Source: Methanobrevibacter boviskoreani JH1
Lineage (GTDB): Archaea; Methanobacteriota; Methanobacteria; Methanobacteriales; Methanobacteriaceae
NCBI RefSeq assembly: GCF_000320505.1
Contig: NZ_BAGX02000013.1
Location: forward strand, 22,965 to 86,964
Length of the DNA: 64,000 nucleotides
Reading direction: 5' to 3'
The position numbers and the translations under genes were made by a program. Below, piece by piece: positions 18,501 to 27,921 of the stretch (position 1 is its first letter; each line of letters opens with the position of its first letter). The notes under the pieces are model-generated. The model was given only the letters and a program-made list of their open reading frames with translations. It was not told the DNA's origin and did no database searches.

Positions 18501-18640
18501 TTGTTATTATTTATCATTATAAATTATATTTTAAATCAATCTTCATATATTAAATAATTACTTTAAAAGTAATAGATTATGTAAAATTTAAAATTAATTT
18601 ATAAATTAGTTTCAATATGTAAATAGTTTTTTTAGAATAT

Positions 18641-18774
18641 AATTTTTAAATATAAATTAAAATAAGTTCTTTTAAAAAAAAGTAAAATTATGTATTAAAA
18701 CATAATTAATTTTTAAATATAAATTAAAATAAGTTCTTTTAAAAAAAAGTAAAATTATGTATTAAAACATAATT
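18641..18774. repeat. perfect tandem duplication, 2 x 67 bp, each with a hairpin and T run
   Basis: Bases 18641-18707 and 18708-18774 are identical. Each unit contains a hairpin stem (AAAATTATGT / ACATAATTTT in the second copy) and an A8 run that reads as T8 on the minus strand. It lies directly after the adhesin stop codon, so the unit looks like a duplicated transcription terminator for that gene. Confidence 0.85.
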
Positions 18775-18787
18775 TTTTTATAAAAGT

Positions 18788-21158
18788 TTAATGTTTCTTA
18801 AATGGAATAATTCCAAGACATAAAATGCTTAGTAATAAAATTACTAACGGATTACCTGTTTTAGGAGTAGTTTCAATATTTACACTATTAGTTTTATTAT
18901 GATTATTATTTTCTGGTTTTGCAGGCGTATTGTTAGTTTCATTATCTGTTTTATTTGTATTGTTCTCAGGTATAGTACTATTTATAACCTCAGTAGAATT
19001 ATTGGTAGTTATATTTCCAGTTTCATTTGATCCTGCAATTATATAATTTGTAAAGTTACCAGGCTTTGTGGTGTTGAAGTAAACGATAAATTCTGCAGAC
19101 TCATTTGGTGCTAAACCATGATTATAAGACCATCTATAACTGCCAGAATAGGTCCAATCATCATTACCACTCCAGGAGTCGTAGACCAAACCATCATCCC
19201 AACTATCCTCAACAACAAAAACATCATGCAAGGTATAATTACAATCATTAGTAACGCGGATAATAAAAGAAGTCCTATTACCCAGACCAACAACAGGAGT
19301 AACAGTAATCTTCTCAACTTTCATATGAGTATCGATATCATCTAAATAATCAACTTTAAACATAATGTCATTTTGGTAACTAGTTGGAGTTAGAAATGTT
19401 TTAAAGTTAAATACCATATAAGAACCGTTATCTAATAGCTTAACCGCATTTTTACTTGGTACTCTAAATCCACTATCATATAAGTCAATCACTTTTTTAA
19501 TAGGAGGGTAGTATTGTGCATAAATGGTGAAATTAGTAGTGGTAAATACATAAAGATATTGCTGAGGAATATAACCACCTAAAGAAGGGGTGGCATTTTC
19601 ATTATTGTAATAATACCAAACGAATATTTTAAGATATTCTGAAACATCTTCTCCAGTTAATGAATTTGTAAGATGGCTTAAATCATCTGTAGCAAAACCA
19701 CTACCACCAGTAAAAGATGCAGGTTCAATACAATATCCATAATAACCGTTACTAAATCTAATCAAACCAGAATAATTAGCAAAAGTTACTTCAGTTAAAT
19801 TAAGATTTAATACATTTCCATCAATTTTAGAATTTTTAATCGCATTATTTGTTATTGTAACTATTGAAGTATTATTTTCCCCATAATTATCAGTGAAATT
19901 AGAATTGATTACAGTAGCATTTGTAGCGAATATTGCACCACCATACTTATCTGCACCGTTTCCGATAAAATTACTATTATTTACATTTATTACACTTCCA
20001 CTAATTGCACCACCACTTTTATGAGCAGTGTTATTAACAAAAGTACAATTATTAATATTTCCAACACCATTTACTAATATGGCACCACCACGATAACCGG
20101 CAACATTATTTTCAAAATAGGAATTAGAAACATTTAATTCATTAGTTGAAAAGATTCCAGAACCTAAATAATTTGTATTGGCATTTCCAGTATTATTAAT
20201 AAATCTGGAATTGTTTACAGAAACATATGATCCACGTATAGATGCACCACATTTTCCTGCCATATTACTAATAAAATCAGAGTCATCTACAGTTACATTT
20301 TCTCCCACAAGTGCTCCTGAACCATATTGATTAGTATTGTTCCTAAAAAGACATCTGGTAGCATTAACTTGTTTTCCATATACTGTGTAATCACCTGCAA
20401 TATTGGAAATGAAATTGCTTTTATATAATTCCACACTTTTTTTACTGACTATTGCTCCACCTTCACCATTAGGACTATAATCATTTAAATCATTATAAGT
20501 GAAATTAGAATTATATACCTTAATATCATTTATAGAATACACTGCAGCACCTTGGTGTATAAAATTGTTTTTCTCCAATTTATTTTCATTAAAATTTGAA
20601 TTATTAATAATAATCAATGCAGATCTTGAATATATGGCTCCACCATACATTTTTGCAGTATTATTTAAAAAATTACAATTAGATACAACTAATTTATCTC
20701 CAGTAGAATGTATAGCTCCCCCAATATTAGATCCTCCAATTCCTGATGAATTACCATTCATTAAAGTTAAATTATTAATTGTAACTTCTGCATTTGTAAT
20801 ATTGAATATAAATGATTTCCCATCACCATCTATGATGTGATTGTTACCGTTAATAGTTAGATTTTTGGTAATTTTTATTCCATTTTTAGAATCAATATTT
20901 GAATCAAATTTATAATCATCATTAATATCTATTGTACCATTGGTATTGGCATCAATAATATCCTGCAGATCTTGATATGTTTTGGGATTATTCGTATTTA
21001 AACTCTGATTATCATATGAATTTGAATTTAATCCACCAGTTTGAGAGTCTGCTAAAATCCCTGATTCACTTAAATCACTTATATTATCACTAGCAGATAT
21101 GGCGCCAATACTTACAAAGAATATTATAATGATTAATAAACTTCTCCTTATTCTTATA
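18788..21158 (-). CDS. surface adhesin-like beta-helix protein, 5' end disrupted
   Basis: This predicted cell-surface protein has about ten beta-helix rungs with GGAIY-type repeats and many NNS/NNT sites. A domain around GYCIEPASF resembles Cys-containing thioester domains, a DUF11/CARDB-like beta domain follows, then an Asn/Thr-rich linker, and the C-terminus is TPKTGNP plus a hydrophobic helix and KKH. The first ATG of the body is at 20761, but this is internal. The same frame is open upstream to 21121 and encodes further beta-helix sequence preceded by a signal-peptide half (FVSIGAISAS). The charged first half (IRIRRSLLIIIIF) is in another frame, one extra T away, and starts with ATA at 21158 after a GGAGGTGA site. 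The gene may be a recent pseudogene, be phase-variable, or contain sequence errors. Confidence 0.8.
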
Positions 21159-21162
21159 TTTT

Positions 21163-21200
21163 CACCTCCCTTGGTTTTTTCATAACACCTTATTTATTAA
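21163..21200 (-). promoter_or_regulatory. promoter and GGAGGTGA ribosome site of the adhesin
   Basis: On the minus strand a TATA-like TTTAATAAATA near 21190-21200 predicts a start near 21171. It is followed at once by GGAGGTGA (21170-21163), a near-complete anti-16S match. Four bases later comes ATA, not ATG. A tiny frame starting at ATG 21183 ends after nine codons. Confidence 0.5.
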
Positions 21201-21532
21201 ATAAAATAAGACATTTAAGATTCAATATCGAAAATATTAAGATAAATTAAAATTATACAAATTTAATCTATGCTTAAAAAAATATATGCAATATCAAATC
21301 TAAATTCATTTTTATAATGAGTTTAATAAATATTTTACTATAAACTTATTAGTTTTAATACAAACATTCAATTATATTTTAAAAATATAAAATAAAATTA
21401 GATTTAATAATTTATGAATTCATAAAAATTAATTAAAATAATTTAAAAAAATATAAAAAAAATACATTATAATGAAAAATTATAAGACAGAAAAAGAAAA
21501 AATATTTTAAAAACAATGAAAAAATAAACCAG
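21172..21532. other. intergenic between uvrC end and adhesin promoter
   Basis: This AT-rich DNA of about 360 bp has no ORF or repeat. It holds the adhesin promoter at its right-reading end and A/T tracts that may terminate transcription of upstream units. Confidence 0.4.
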
Positions 21533-23302
21533 TTAAATTTTGGAATGATGGAAATGATTATAAACATTTTCTGATACTTTCTGATTCATTCCGTCAACCT
21601 CATTTAACTCATTAATACTAGCCTTTGAAATGGAATCAATATTTCCGAATGCCCTTAAAAGATTTAGTTTACGTTTTTTACCAATACCCTGAATACCATC
21701 AAGTTCTGATTCTGTGATCTTTTTAGAACGTAATTTCCTATGGTAAGTAACACCAAATCTATGTGCTTCATCTCTCACTTGTTGTAGAATATGTAACGAC
21801 TGTTTATCATGGGGGATTATAATAGGTTTAGTTGATTGAGGTACAAATACTTCTTCATATTCCTTTGCAAGACCTATTACAGGTATATCATCAAGACCTA
21901 ACTCTTCAAGAACCTCACATGCAACATGTAACTGACCTTTACCACCATCTATAAGTACTAGGTCAGGTTTTTTATAATCCTCCTCACCTACAAGTGATTT
22001 AAATCTTCTTGTTAATAATTCTCTCATCATACCATAATCATTAGGCCCTGGTGTTTCAAGTTTAAATCTTTTGTATAGTTTCTTATTAGGTTTTCCATCA
22101 AAAAAACTTACTTTGGAACCAACTTGTAATGTTCCAGATATATTACTTACATCATAACCCTCTATAACATGAGGCACATTCTTAAGCTTAAGATAATTTT
22201 GAAGTTCTGTTAAAGCATTAGATACTTTTTCTTTTTGTTTCTTAACTATATCTGCATTACCTCTCGCAAGACGTATAAGACGTAATTTTTTACCTTTCTG
22301 GGGTATAACAACATTAACTTTATTGCCTCTTAAATCAGATAACCAATCTTCAATCAATTCAGAATCTCTAACCTTATCTTCAACAATAATCTCTTTTGGA
22401 ATATGGCGATTAATTCCATAATATTGTTGAATAAAACTATAAAAAATTTCATTTAAATCCTGATTTTGAGTATTATCCATTTGATAGTCTTCCTTTGATA
22501 TAATTTTACCTTTACGTATGGATAAAACTACAATAATAGTGTTGTTCTTATTTTCAGCACTGGCTATTACATCCTGATCCAACTCATCATTTAAATCAAC
22601 AAATTGTTTAACCATAACCTCTTCAATGGAGTTTATCTGATCACGTAAAACTGCAGCCTTTTCAAATTCAAGATTCTTTGAAGCGTCCTTCATCTCTTTT
22701 TTAAGATTATTAATTATTTCATTGTATTTTCCTTGGAAAAACAAATCTATCTTTTCTATGATTTCCGCATATTCCTCTTTTGTGATGTTTCCATCACAAG
22801 GGGCATAACATAAATTAATTTGATAATTTAAACAAGGACCATCCATATTTTTACATGTTCTAATTTTAAACAATTGTTTTAAGAATTTAACTGTAGAACG
22901 TACTGATCCGACATCTGTAAATGGACCATAATAACTTCCGGTTTTGCCAATGGTTCTTGTAATGATAAGCCTTGGAAAATCTTCATCAGTGATTTTAACA
23001 TAAGGATACTGTTTATCATCCTTAAGGCGAATATTATATTTCGGCATATATTTTTTGATTAAATTAGCCTCTAAGATCAATGCTTCCTTCTCAGAAGCAG
23101 TTACAATATACTCTAATGAATGAAAATGGTTCATTAAAACTCTTGTTTTTGGTCTATCTACCTTATCTTTAAAATAAGAGCTTACTCTTTTCTTAAGGGA
23201 TTTTGATTTTCCAACATAGATAACCTCCTCATTAATATCTTTCATAATATAAACGCCAGGTTTAAGGGGAAGATTATCTGGTGAAGTTACTTTGGTTGCC
23301 AT
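21533..23302 (-). CDS. uvrC: excinuclease ABC subunit C
   Basis: This is the incision nuclease of bacterial-type nucleotide excision repair. The GIY-YIG domain (about 12-95: PGVYIMKD...IYVGKS) makes one cut. A UVR motif near 200-235 binds UvrB. The UvrC RNase-H-like domain (about 375-530, with LVLIDGGKGQL) makes the other cut, and helix-hairpin-helix motifs end the protein (IQGIGKKRKLNLL). The 589 residues are full length. Mesophilic methanogens carry uvrABC acquired from bacteria; uvrA and uvrB are not in this window. There is no ribosome site before the ATG, and a TATA-like stretch about 30 bp upstream suggests a leaderless message. Confidence 0.95.
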   Translation of the reverse strand: MATKVTSPDNLPLKPGVYIMKDINEEVIYVGKSKSLKKRVSSYFKDKVDRPKTRVLMNHFHSLEYIVTASEKEALILEANLIKKYMPKYNIRLKDDKQYPYVKITDEDFPRLIITRTIGKTGSYYGPFTDVGSVRSTVKFLKQLFKIRTCKNMDGPCLNYQINLCYAPCDGNITKEEYAEIIEKIDLFFQGKYNEIINNLKKEMKDASKNLEFEKAAVLRDQINSIEEVMVKQFVDLNDELDQDVIASAENKNNTIIVVLSIRKGKIISKEDYQMDNTQNQDLNEIFYSFIQQYYGINRHIPKEIIVEDKVRDSELIEDWLSDLRGNKVNVVIPQKGKKLRLIRLARGNADIVKKQKEKVSNALTELQNYLKLKNVPHVIEGYDVSNISGTLQVGSKVSFFDGKPNKKLYKRFKLETPGPNDYGMMRELLTRRFKSLVGEEDYKKPDLVLIDGGKGQLHVACEVLEELGLDDIPVIGLAKEYEEVFVPQSTKPIIIPHDKQSLHILQQVRDEAHRFGVTYHRKLRSKKITESELDGIQGIGKKRKLNLLRAFGNIDSISKASINELNEVDGMNQKVSENVYNHFHHSKI

Positions 23303-23442
23303 GATATGAAACTTTGTAATTTATTAAATATAAAAATTAAGTTTAAAAAAAATATTTAACTAAAAATTGTATTTAAAACTTTAAAAAAAAATTAAGAAAA
23401 AAAAGATTTAATTAATAATTATAAAATAAAATTTATAAGGAA

Positions 23443-24576
23443 TTACATTGTAGTTTCAAATTCCTCATAGACCTGTTTTAGAAGTTTAGGGATTTTAAGT
23501 TTCTGTGGACAGATCTTACTACATTTCCCACATTCCTCACAATCTGAAGCCAAACCATAATCAGGATTTAATCCAATTGTCCTATACATTACCTGCTGTG
23601 TTGAAAAATCCTTAAAACCCACTCTTTTAGCATCATTATACAATGAAAAGTACTCGGAAATTGGTATATTATGAGGGCATATTCCATCCTCCATACAGTA
23701 TCTACATTCGGTACATGGTATTGCAATAGAGTCATTAATGATTTTTGCTGTTTTTCTAAGTAATTCGACCTCATTTAAATTAAGAGGTTTGAAATTTCTA
23801 AATGTTTCAATATTTTCTCTAGTTTGATTATGGTTTTTAGCACCAGATAAGACATATGAAACATTATCCAAACTTCCTGAGAATCTTAATCCCCATTTTG
23901 CAGTAGAATCTTTCGGATTGTAATTTTTAAGTAATTGCTCTGCTTCATCAGGAATGTTTATAATGGTTCCACCTTTAAGAGGTTCCATTACCAATATTTC
24001 TAAACCATATTCAACAGCTATATCATAAAGCTCGTTTACTTTAAATGATTGGCTATCCCAGTCAAGATAATTTATCTGCAAAAGTACAAAGTCAAGTTCC
24101 GGATTTTCTTCTAATGTTTTTCTGAGTAATTTAGGTTTATCATGGAAAGATATACCTATTTTTTTAGCTAACCCCTCTTGTTTTTTCTGTTTTATAAAAG
24201 AAAAGCAATCTATATTTCTATATATGGTTTTTGTCCAGTTACTTACATTATGTAACATGTAGTAATCAAAATAATCGATTCCAAGTTTTTCTAAACTTGT
24301 ATTAAAGTAATATTCCATATCCTCTTCTTTTTGAATATTAAATAAAGGTAATTTGTCTGAGATTAGAAAACTATCTCTCGGATATTTGTCAACTAAAGTT
24401 TTCCTAAGTGCCTCTTCACTTTTTCCTAAATGATATGGAACTGCAGTATCAAAGAAATTAACTCCATTTTCCATACATTCATCAACCATTCTTTGAACTT
24501 CATCAATATCTACGCTTGTTTGATCATTTTCATCTAGAAGAGGTAATCTCATAAGTCCTAAGCCATATTTTACCAT
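23443..24576 (-). CDS. aldo/keto reductase with C-terminal 4Fe-4S ferredoxin domain
   Basis: This is an oxidoreductase of the AKR fold (about 1-270), with the start GLGLMRLPL, the catalytic-type FDTAVPYHLGKSEE segment and LLQINYLDW. It is fused to a ferredoxin-like region with two cysteine groups, CTECRYCMEDGICP at about 285-300 and CEECGKCSKICP near 350-361, which should hold iron-sulfur clusters. Such fusions are common in anaerobes, and their substrates are unknown. An upstream ATG (24588) overlaps a GGGTGA site that is correctly spaced for the ATG at 24576, so the latter is chosen. It appears monocistronic. Confidence 0.88.
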   Translation of the reverse strand: MVKYGLGLMRLPLLDENDQTSVDIDEVQRMVDECMENGVNFFDTAVPYHLGKSEEALRKTLVDKYPRDSFLISDKLPLFNIQKEEDMEYYFNTSLEKLGIDYFDYYMLHNVSNWTKTIYRNIDCFSFIKQKKQEGLAKKIGISFHDKPKLLRKTLEENPELDFVLLQINYLDWDSQSFKVNELYDIAVEYGLEILVMEPLKGGTIINIPDEAEQLLKNYNPKDSTAKWGLRFSGSLDNVSYVLSGAKNHNQTRENIETFRNFKPLNLNEVELLRKTAKIINDSIAIPCTECRYCMEDGICPHNIPISEYFSLYNDAKRVGFKDFSTQQVMYRTIGLNPDYGLASDCEECGKCSKICPQKLKIPKLLKQVYEEFETTM

Positions 24577-24668
24577 ATTTTCACCCATAATTAAAAATAA
24601 ATATATATAATATATATTAATTTTATGAATATATATAATCTTCCATTATCTAAATAAATTTTAGAAGT

Positions 24669-25310
24669 TTAGTCTTTATTAATAATCCTTGCAGGTCTAC
24701 CTATAACAGTTGTATTTGATGGTATATCATGTGTAACAACACTACCTGCACCTACTATAACGTTATCTCCAATTTTCACACCAGACATTATTATAGAGCC
24801 ACCGCCTATCCAACAATTATCACCTATACTTACAGGTCTTGAAAAAACGGTGATTGTATAATCCATATCCTCATCAAATCGACCTTTGCCGTCAATATAA
24901 GAATAATTTCCGTCATTCAATTTATCATCCTTAGGAATTACTCTCAATTTAGTGTCAGTTAAATGATCTGCACAATAAATATGTACACCAGGACCTATTA
25001 AAGTATATTTTCCAATAGTTAAATCATCAGTATCTAAGAATACACAATTAGAATTAATTAAACTACCTTCACCAATACTTGTATTAAATCCCAAATCACA
25101 ATAGAAAGGAGTAGCCACAACAGCATTTGGTCCAATAAATTTAAATAATTCGTTTTGAATATTGATTCTTTCAATATTCTCATCGGGTTTAAGATGATTC
25201 AATTGAAAATTCAATCGCTTTGATTTTTTCCATTTAGAAACTAAGTCCTTATCACCTTGCTCAGTCCAGTTGCCTTTATCAAGTTTAATATCTTTCCTCA
25301 ATTTAATCAC
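24669..25310 (-). CDS. hexapeptide-repeat (left-handed beta-helix) O-acetyltransferase, copy 2
   Basis: This 213-residue acyltransferase belongs to the maltose/galactoside acetyltransferase group. Hexapeptide repeats span about 70-210 (IGEGSLINSNC, IGPGVHIYCADH, IGDNCWIGGGSIIM, IGDNVIVGAGSVV). The active-site His is in the YCADH segment. The acceptor is not predictable. The frame begins with a GTG sharing its first G with the TAG stop of the preceding paralogue (TAGTG), which points to translational coupling. A TTG nine bases later is an alternative. It is about half identical by eye to its neighbour, from which it differs by an N-terminal extension. Confidence 0.85.
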   Translation of the reverse strand: MIKLRKDIKLDKGNWTEQGDKDLVSKWKKSKRLNFQLNHLKPDENIERINIQNELFKFIGPNAVVATPFYCDLGFNTSIGEGSLINSNCVFLDTDDLTIGKYTLIGPGVHIYCADHLTDTKLRVIPKDDKLNDGNYSYIDGKGRFDEDMDYTITVFSRPVSIGDNCWIGGGSIIMSGVKIGDNVIVGAGSVVTHDIPSNTTVIGRPARIINKD

Positions 25311-25948
25311 TAATAATCAGAAATTTTATTTTCCCTTACAACCTTAGCAGGACTTCCAAATGCAATTGTATCTGATGGTATATCATGTGTAACAACACTA
25401 CCTGCACCTATTACCACATTTTCCCCAATTGTAACACCTGGCAATATAATGGATTGTCCACCAATCCAGGACCTATCACCAATCCTTACAGGTTCTGCAA
25501 ACTCTGTAAAAGTATATTCAATATTCTCATTGAACCTACCATTATTATTGATATAGGGATAGTCTTTTGTATTTAATGAATCGTCTCTTGGAACAATACG
25601 TTCTTCAATATTACTCGGATGGTTTGCACAATAAATATGTACACCTGGACCTATTAAACAATACTTTCCTATAGTAAGTTCGCAAGTATCCAAAAAGACA
25701 CAGCCCACATTTATAAAAGTACCTTCACCAATACTGGTATTAGAACCAAAATCACAGAAAAAAGGAGGAGTGACAGTTACATTATCACCAACAGATTTAA
25801 AAAGTTCCTTTTTAAGTCTATTTATTTCATCAACATCTGCTAAACTATGATTGTTATATTCATATAATAAATCTTTACCTTTAATCCATCTAGATTTCAA
25901 TTCCTCATCATCTTGTTCCATCCAAGTACCTTTAATTAAATCCACCAT
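25310..25948 (-). CDS. hexapeptide-repeat O-acetyltransferase, copy 1
   Basis: This is the first of two tandem paralogues of the maltose/galactoside acetyltransferase group, 212 residues. The same beta-helix pattern is present (IGEGTFINVGC, IGPGVHIYCANHPS, IGDRSWIGGQSIILPG, IGENVVIGAGSVVTHD), with the catalytic-type His in the YCANH stretch. The N-terminal helix region (GTWMEQDDEELKSRW) matches the corresponding part of copy 2 (GNWTEQGDKDLVSKW). A GTGGTAAT site precedes the ATG. The stop codon overlaps the GTG start of copy 2. A role in surface polysaccharide or sugar detoxification is possible but unproven. Confidence 0.85.
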   Translation of the reverse strand: MVDLIKGTWMEQDDEELKSRWIKGKDLLYEYNNHSLADVDEINRLKKELFKSVGDNVTVTPPFFCDFGSNTSIGEGTFINVGCVFLDTCELTIGKYCLIGPGVHIYCANHPSNIEERIVPRDDSLNTKDYPYINNNGRFNENIEYTFTEFAEPVRIGDRSWIGGQSIILPGVTIGENVVIGAGSVVTHDIPSDTIAFGSPAKVVRENKISDY

Positions 25949-26130
25949 ATTACCACAGAAAGAAATCTTTATTAAATCATAATAACTTAATTAAGTTGAA
26001 AAATTAAAAAACTATCCATTTTAGATATGAAATCTTAAACAGGTCCACATATCAAAATACCATCAGCCAAATTATGAAATTTTAATCAATTTCCATATTC
26101 AAAAATATTAAAGATCATAAATAAATCTAT

Positions 26131-26469
26131 TTAAAATTGTTCTAAATATTCGATTTTAGCTTTAAGAATGTTAATCTTATCATTGTAATTTTCTTCTTCC
26201 CGATCTCTCATATCCCGAAGATTCCTCATTAGAATGTTAATTTTCTTATCACAGTCTGCGAGATTTTTCTCCTTTTCAATTTCAAGATTTTTTATTTCCT
26301 GTTTTAATCTTTCTATTCTTTCATTTACTTTATCCTCTTCATTACATAAACCAAGTTCATCATTTAAAGCACTATCTAAAAGATCTTGTAACTTTAATCC
26401 CTTTGATTTTGCAAGATTTTTCTTTTCACGATTAATCTTAACACTTGTAGTATCGTTAAAGTTTTGCAT
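26131..26469 (-). CDS. small ribbon-helix-helix-like protein with coiled coil
   Basis: This 112-residue protein has no family I recognise. Residues 8-42 (TTSVKINREKKNLAKSKGLKLQDLLDSALN-type pattern) look like a ribbon-helix-helix DNA-binding unit: a short beta strand, a helix, a GL-K turn and a second helix. Residues about 46-110 form a strongly charged heptad coiled coil. One Cys at 47 and another at 73 are not in a metal motif. AAGGGTTA four bases upstream sets the start. It stands alone between transcription units and may be a regulator or a plasmid/virus-derived accessory gene. Confidence 0.6.
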   Translation of the reverse strand: MQNFNDTTSVKINREKKNLAKSKGLKLQDLLDSALNDELGLCNEEDKVNERIERLKQEIKNLEIEKEKNLADCDKKINILMRNLRDMRDREEENYNDKINILKAKIEYLEQF

Positions 26470-26634
26470 AATTTAACCCTTTAAATATAATATAAATATA
26501 TATTTATAATATTTATAATTATTATATATATAAATTTTATTGAAAATTATGTTTTAAAATTAGGTCAAAGTTAAAAAAAATATTAAAAATAGCAAAGAAT
26601 CTATAAAAAAAATTAAAAAAAAGTAGAAAGGATT

Positions 26635-27867
26635 TTAAATTTCATTATTAAACAATCTACTTACAAGTTTATATCCAGACTCTTTTTTAAGGGAACCTTT
26701 TGCGATATTCTTTTCGGTATATGATTCAACATCATCTGCCTTACCGTTTTTGGTATATATTGCCTGTGGAATATCATCACGTGTATGGGTTCCAACAGGT
26801 ATTGGAGTTGGATGATCCGGTAAAACAGCTATTTTATACTCATCATAGTTCTCATCAAGATATTTCCAGATAGGTCCAAGGATATATTTATCAATTGATT
26901 CAATCGCCTTAACCTTTTCCCCAACATTTTTAGCATGGCCTGCCTCATCCGGAGCCTCAATATGAACAAAGATAATATCATAATCTGGAATATTATCTAT
27001 TGCATATTGGCCTTTTGCCTTATAATCAGTATCAAAGTATGCAGTTGCTCCAGGTACATTGATTACATCTAATCCACCATAGTTTGCAATACCTTTAAGT
27101 AAATCCACACCGGTTATTACAGCTGCTTTCTTATGATAGAGATCTGTGAAATTGTCAAGAGTAGGAACAGTTCCCTGACTCCATAACCAAACCATGTTTG
27201 CAGGTTTTAATCCCTTTTCAATCCTCTTTTTATTAACTTCATGATTCTCAAGAAAGTCTTTAGACTCTAACATAATAGTCTTAATGCCCTTTTGGAAATC
27301 TGTATCCCAATTGGTATAATCATCGATTTTTTCACCGACAATATCATGAGGTGCAGCTGTTGGAAAATCAGAATTTTCATAAGCTGTCTCTATATCAGGA
27401 CAAGTATATACAAATACATGCCTATAACTTACACCTGGATAGAAAGTTCCGGGAAAATCAGGATATTTGTCCTTAAAATATATGTTTAAATCATTAAGTA
27501 ATACTGTAGCTTCTTCAGTGGTAATGTGATTAGCATTAAAGTCATCCAATGTACCATCCTTTTCAGTGACAGTGTTGCATCTAAATATTAAATCCTTTTG
27601 ACTTGTTGGACCGATGTCTATATTTCCTGCCTCTAGTGGACCTCTACCAGTATAATACTTAGCGGGATTAAAACCGAATATGCTCATATTAGCTACATCA
27701 GAACCAGGTTGATACTGGTCAAGTACATTATTAGTAAGACCACATTTTCCCTCTTTAGCTATTCTATCCATGTTTGGAATATTGGCATATTCCAATGGAG
27801 TTTTACCACCTAATTCATCAATAGGGTAATCACACATACCGTCTCCAATAATTACAACATATTTCAT
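26635..27867 (-). CDS. ApgM-like alkaline-phosphatase-superfamily protein, candidate homoserine kinase
   Basis: This 410-residue protein belongs to the archaeal cofactor-independent phosphoglycerate mutase superfamily. It has IIGDGMCDYP at the metal-binding N-terminus, PGSDVANMSIFGF with the presumed nucleophile Ser, GRGPLEAGN, VHIEAPDEAGH and LPDHPTPIPVGTHT. A subfamily of these proteins has been proposed to be a non-orthologous homoserine kinase because it sits with homoserine dehydrogenase. Here it lies 54 bp downstream of hom in the same operon, so that role is at least as likely as glycolytic mutase. AAGGAGA marks the start. It is the last gene of the asnB-gatC-ACT-hom group. Confidence 0.8.
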   Translation of the reverse strand: MKYVVIIGDGMCDYPIDELGGKTPLEYANIPNMDRIAKEGKCGLTNNVLDQYQPGSDVANMSIFGFNPAKYYTGRGPLEAGNIDIGPTSQKDLIFRCNTVTEKDGTLDDFNANHITTEEATVLLNDLNIYFKDKYPDFPGTFYPGVSYRHVFVYTCPDIETAYENSDFPTAAPHDIVGEKIDDYTNWDTDFQKGIKTIMLESKDFLENHEVNKKRIEKGLKPANMVWLWSQGTVPTLDNFTDLYHKKAAVITGVDLLKGIANYGGLDVINVPGATAYFDTDYKAKGQYAIDNIPDYDIIFVHIEAPDEAGHAKNVGEKVKAIESIDKYILGPIWKYLDENYDEYKIAVLPDHPTPIPVGTHTRDDIPQAIYTKNGKADDVESYTEKNIAKGSLKKESGYKLVSRLFNNEI

Positions 27868-27921
27868 AAAAGTTGTCTCCTTAATATAAAAAAAGTAGAT
27901 TAAAATAGATTATAAGAATAT

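Noticed and set aside
19118..19345. Plus-strand frame opposite the adhesin
   Set aside because: It lies wholly inside the real gene and has an Ile/Thr-rich composition expected from its complement.
22059..22073. TTTCAAGTTTAAA inside uvrC as a reverse origin box
   Set aside because: It has one mismatch, lies inside coding sequence for conserved residues, and is a single copy far from the array.
24669..25948. The paired acetyltransferases as an assembly duplication
   Set aside because: They differ at roughly half of the positions and in N-terminal length, so they are true paralogues.
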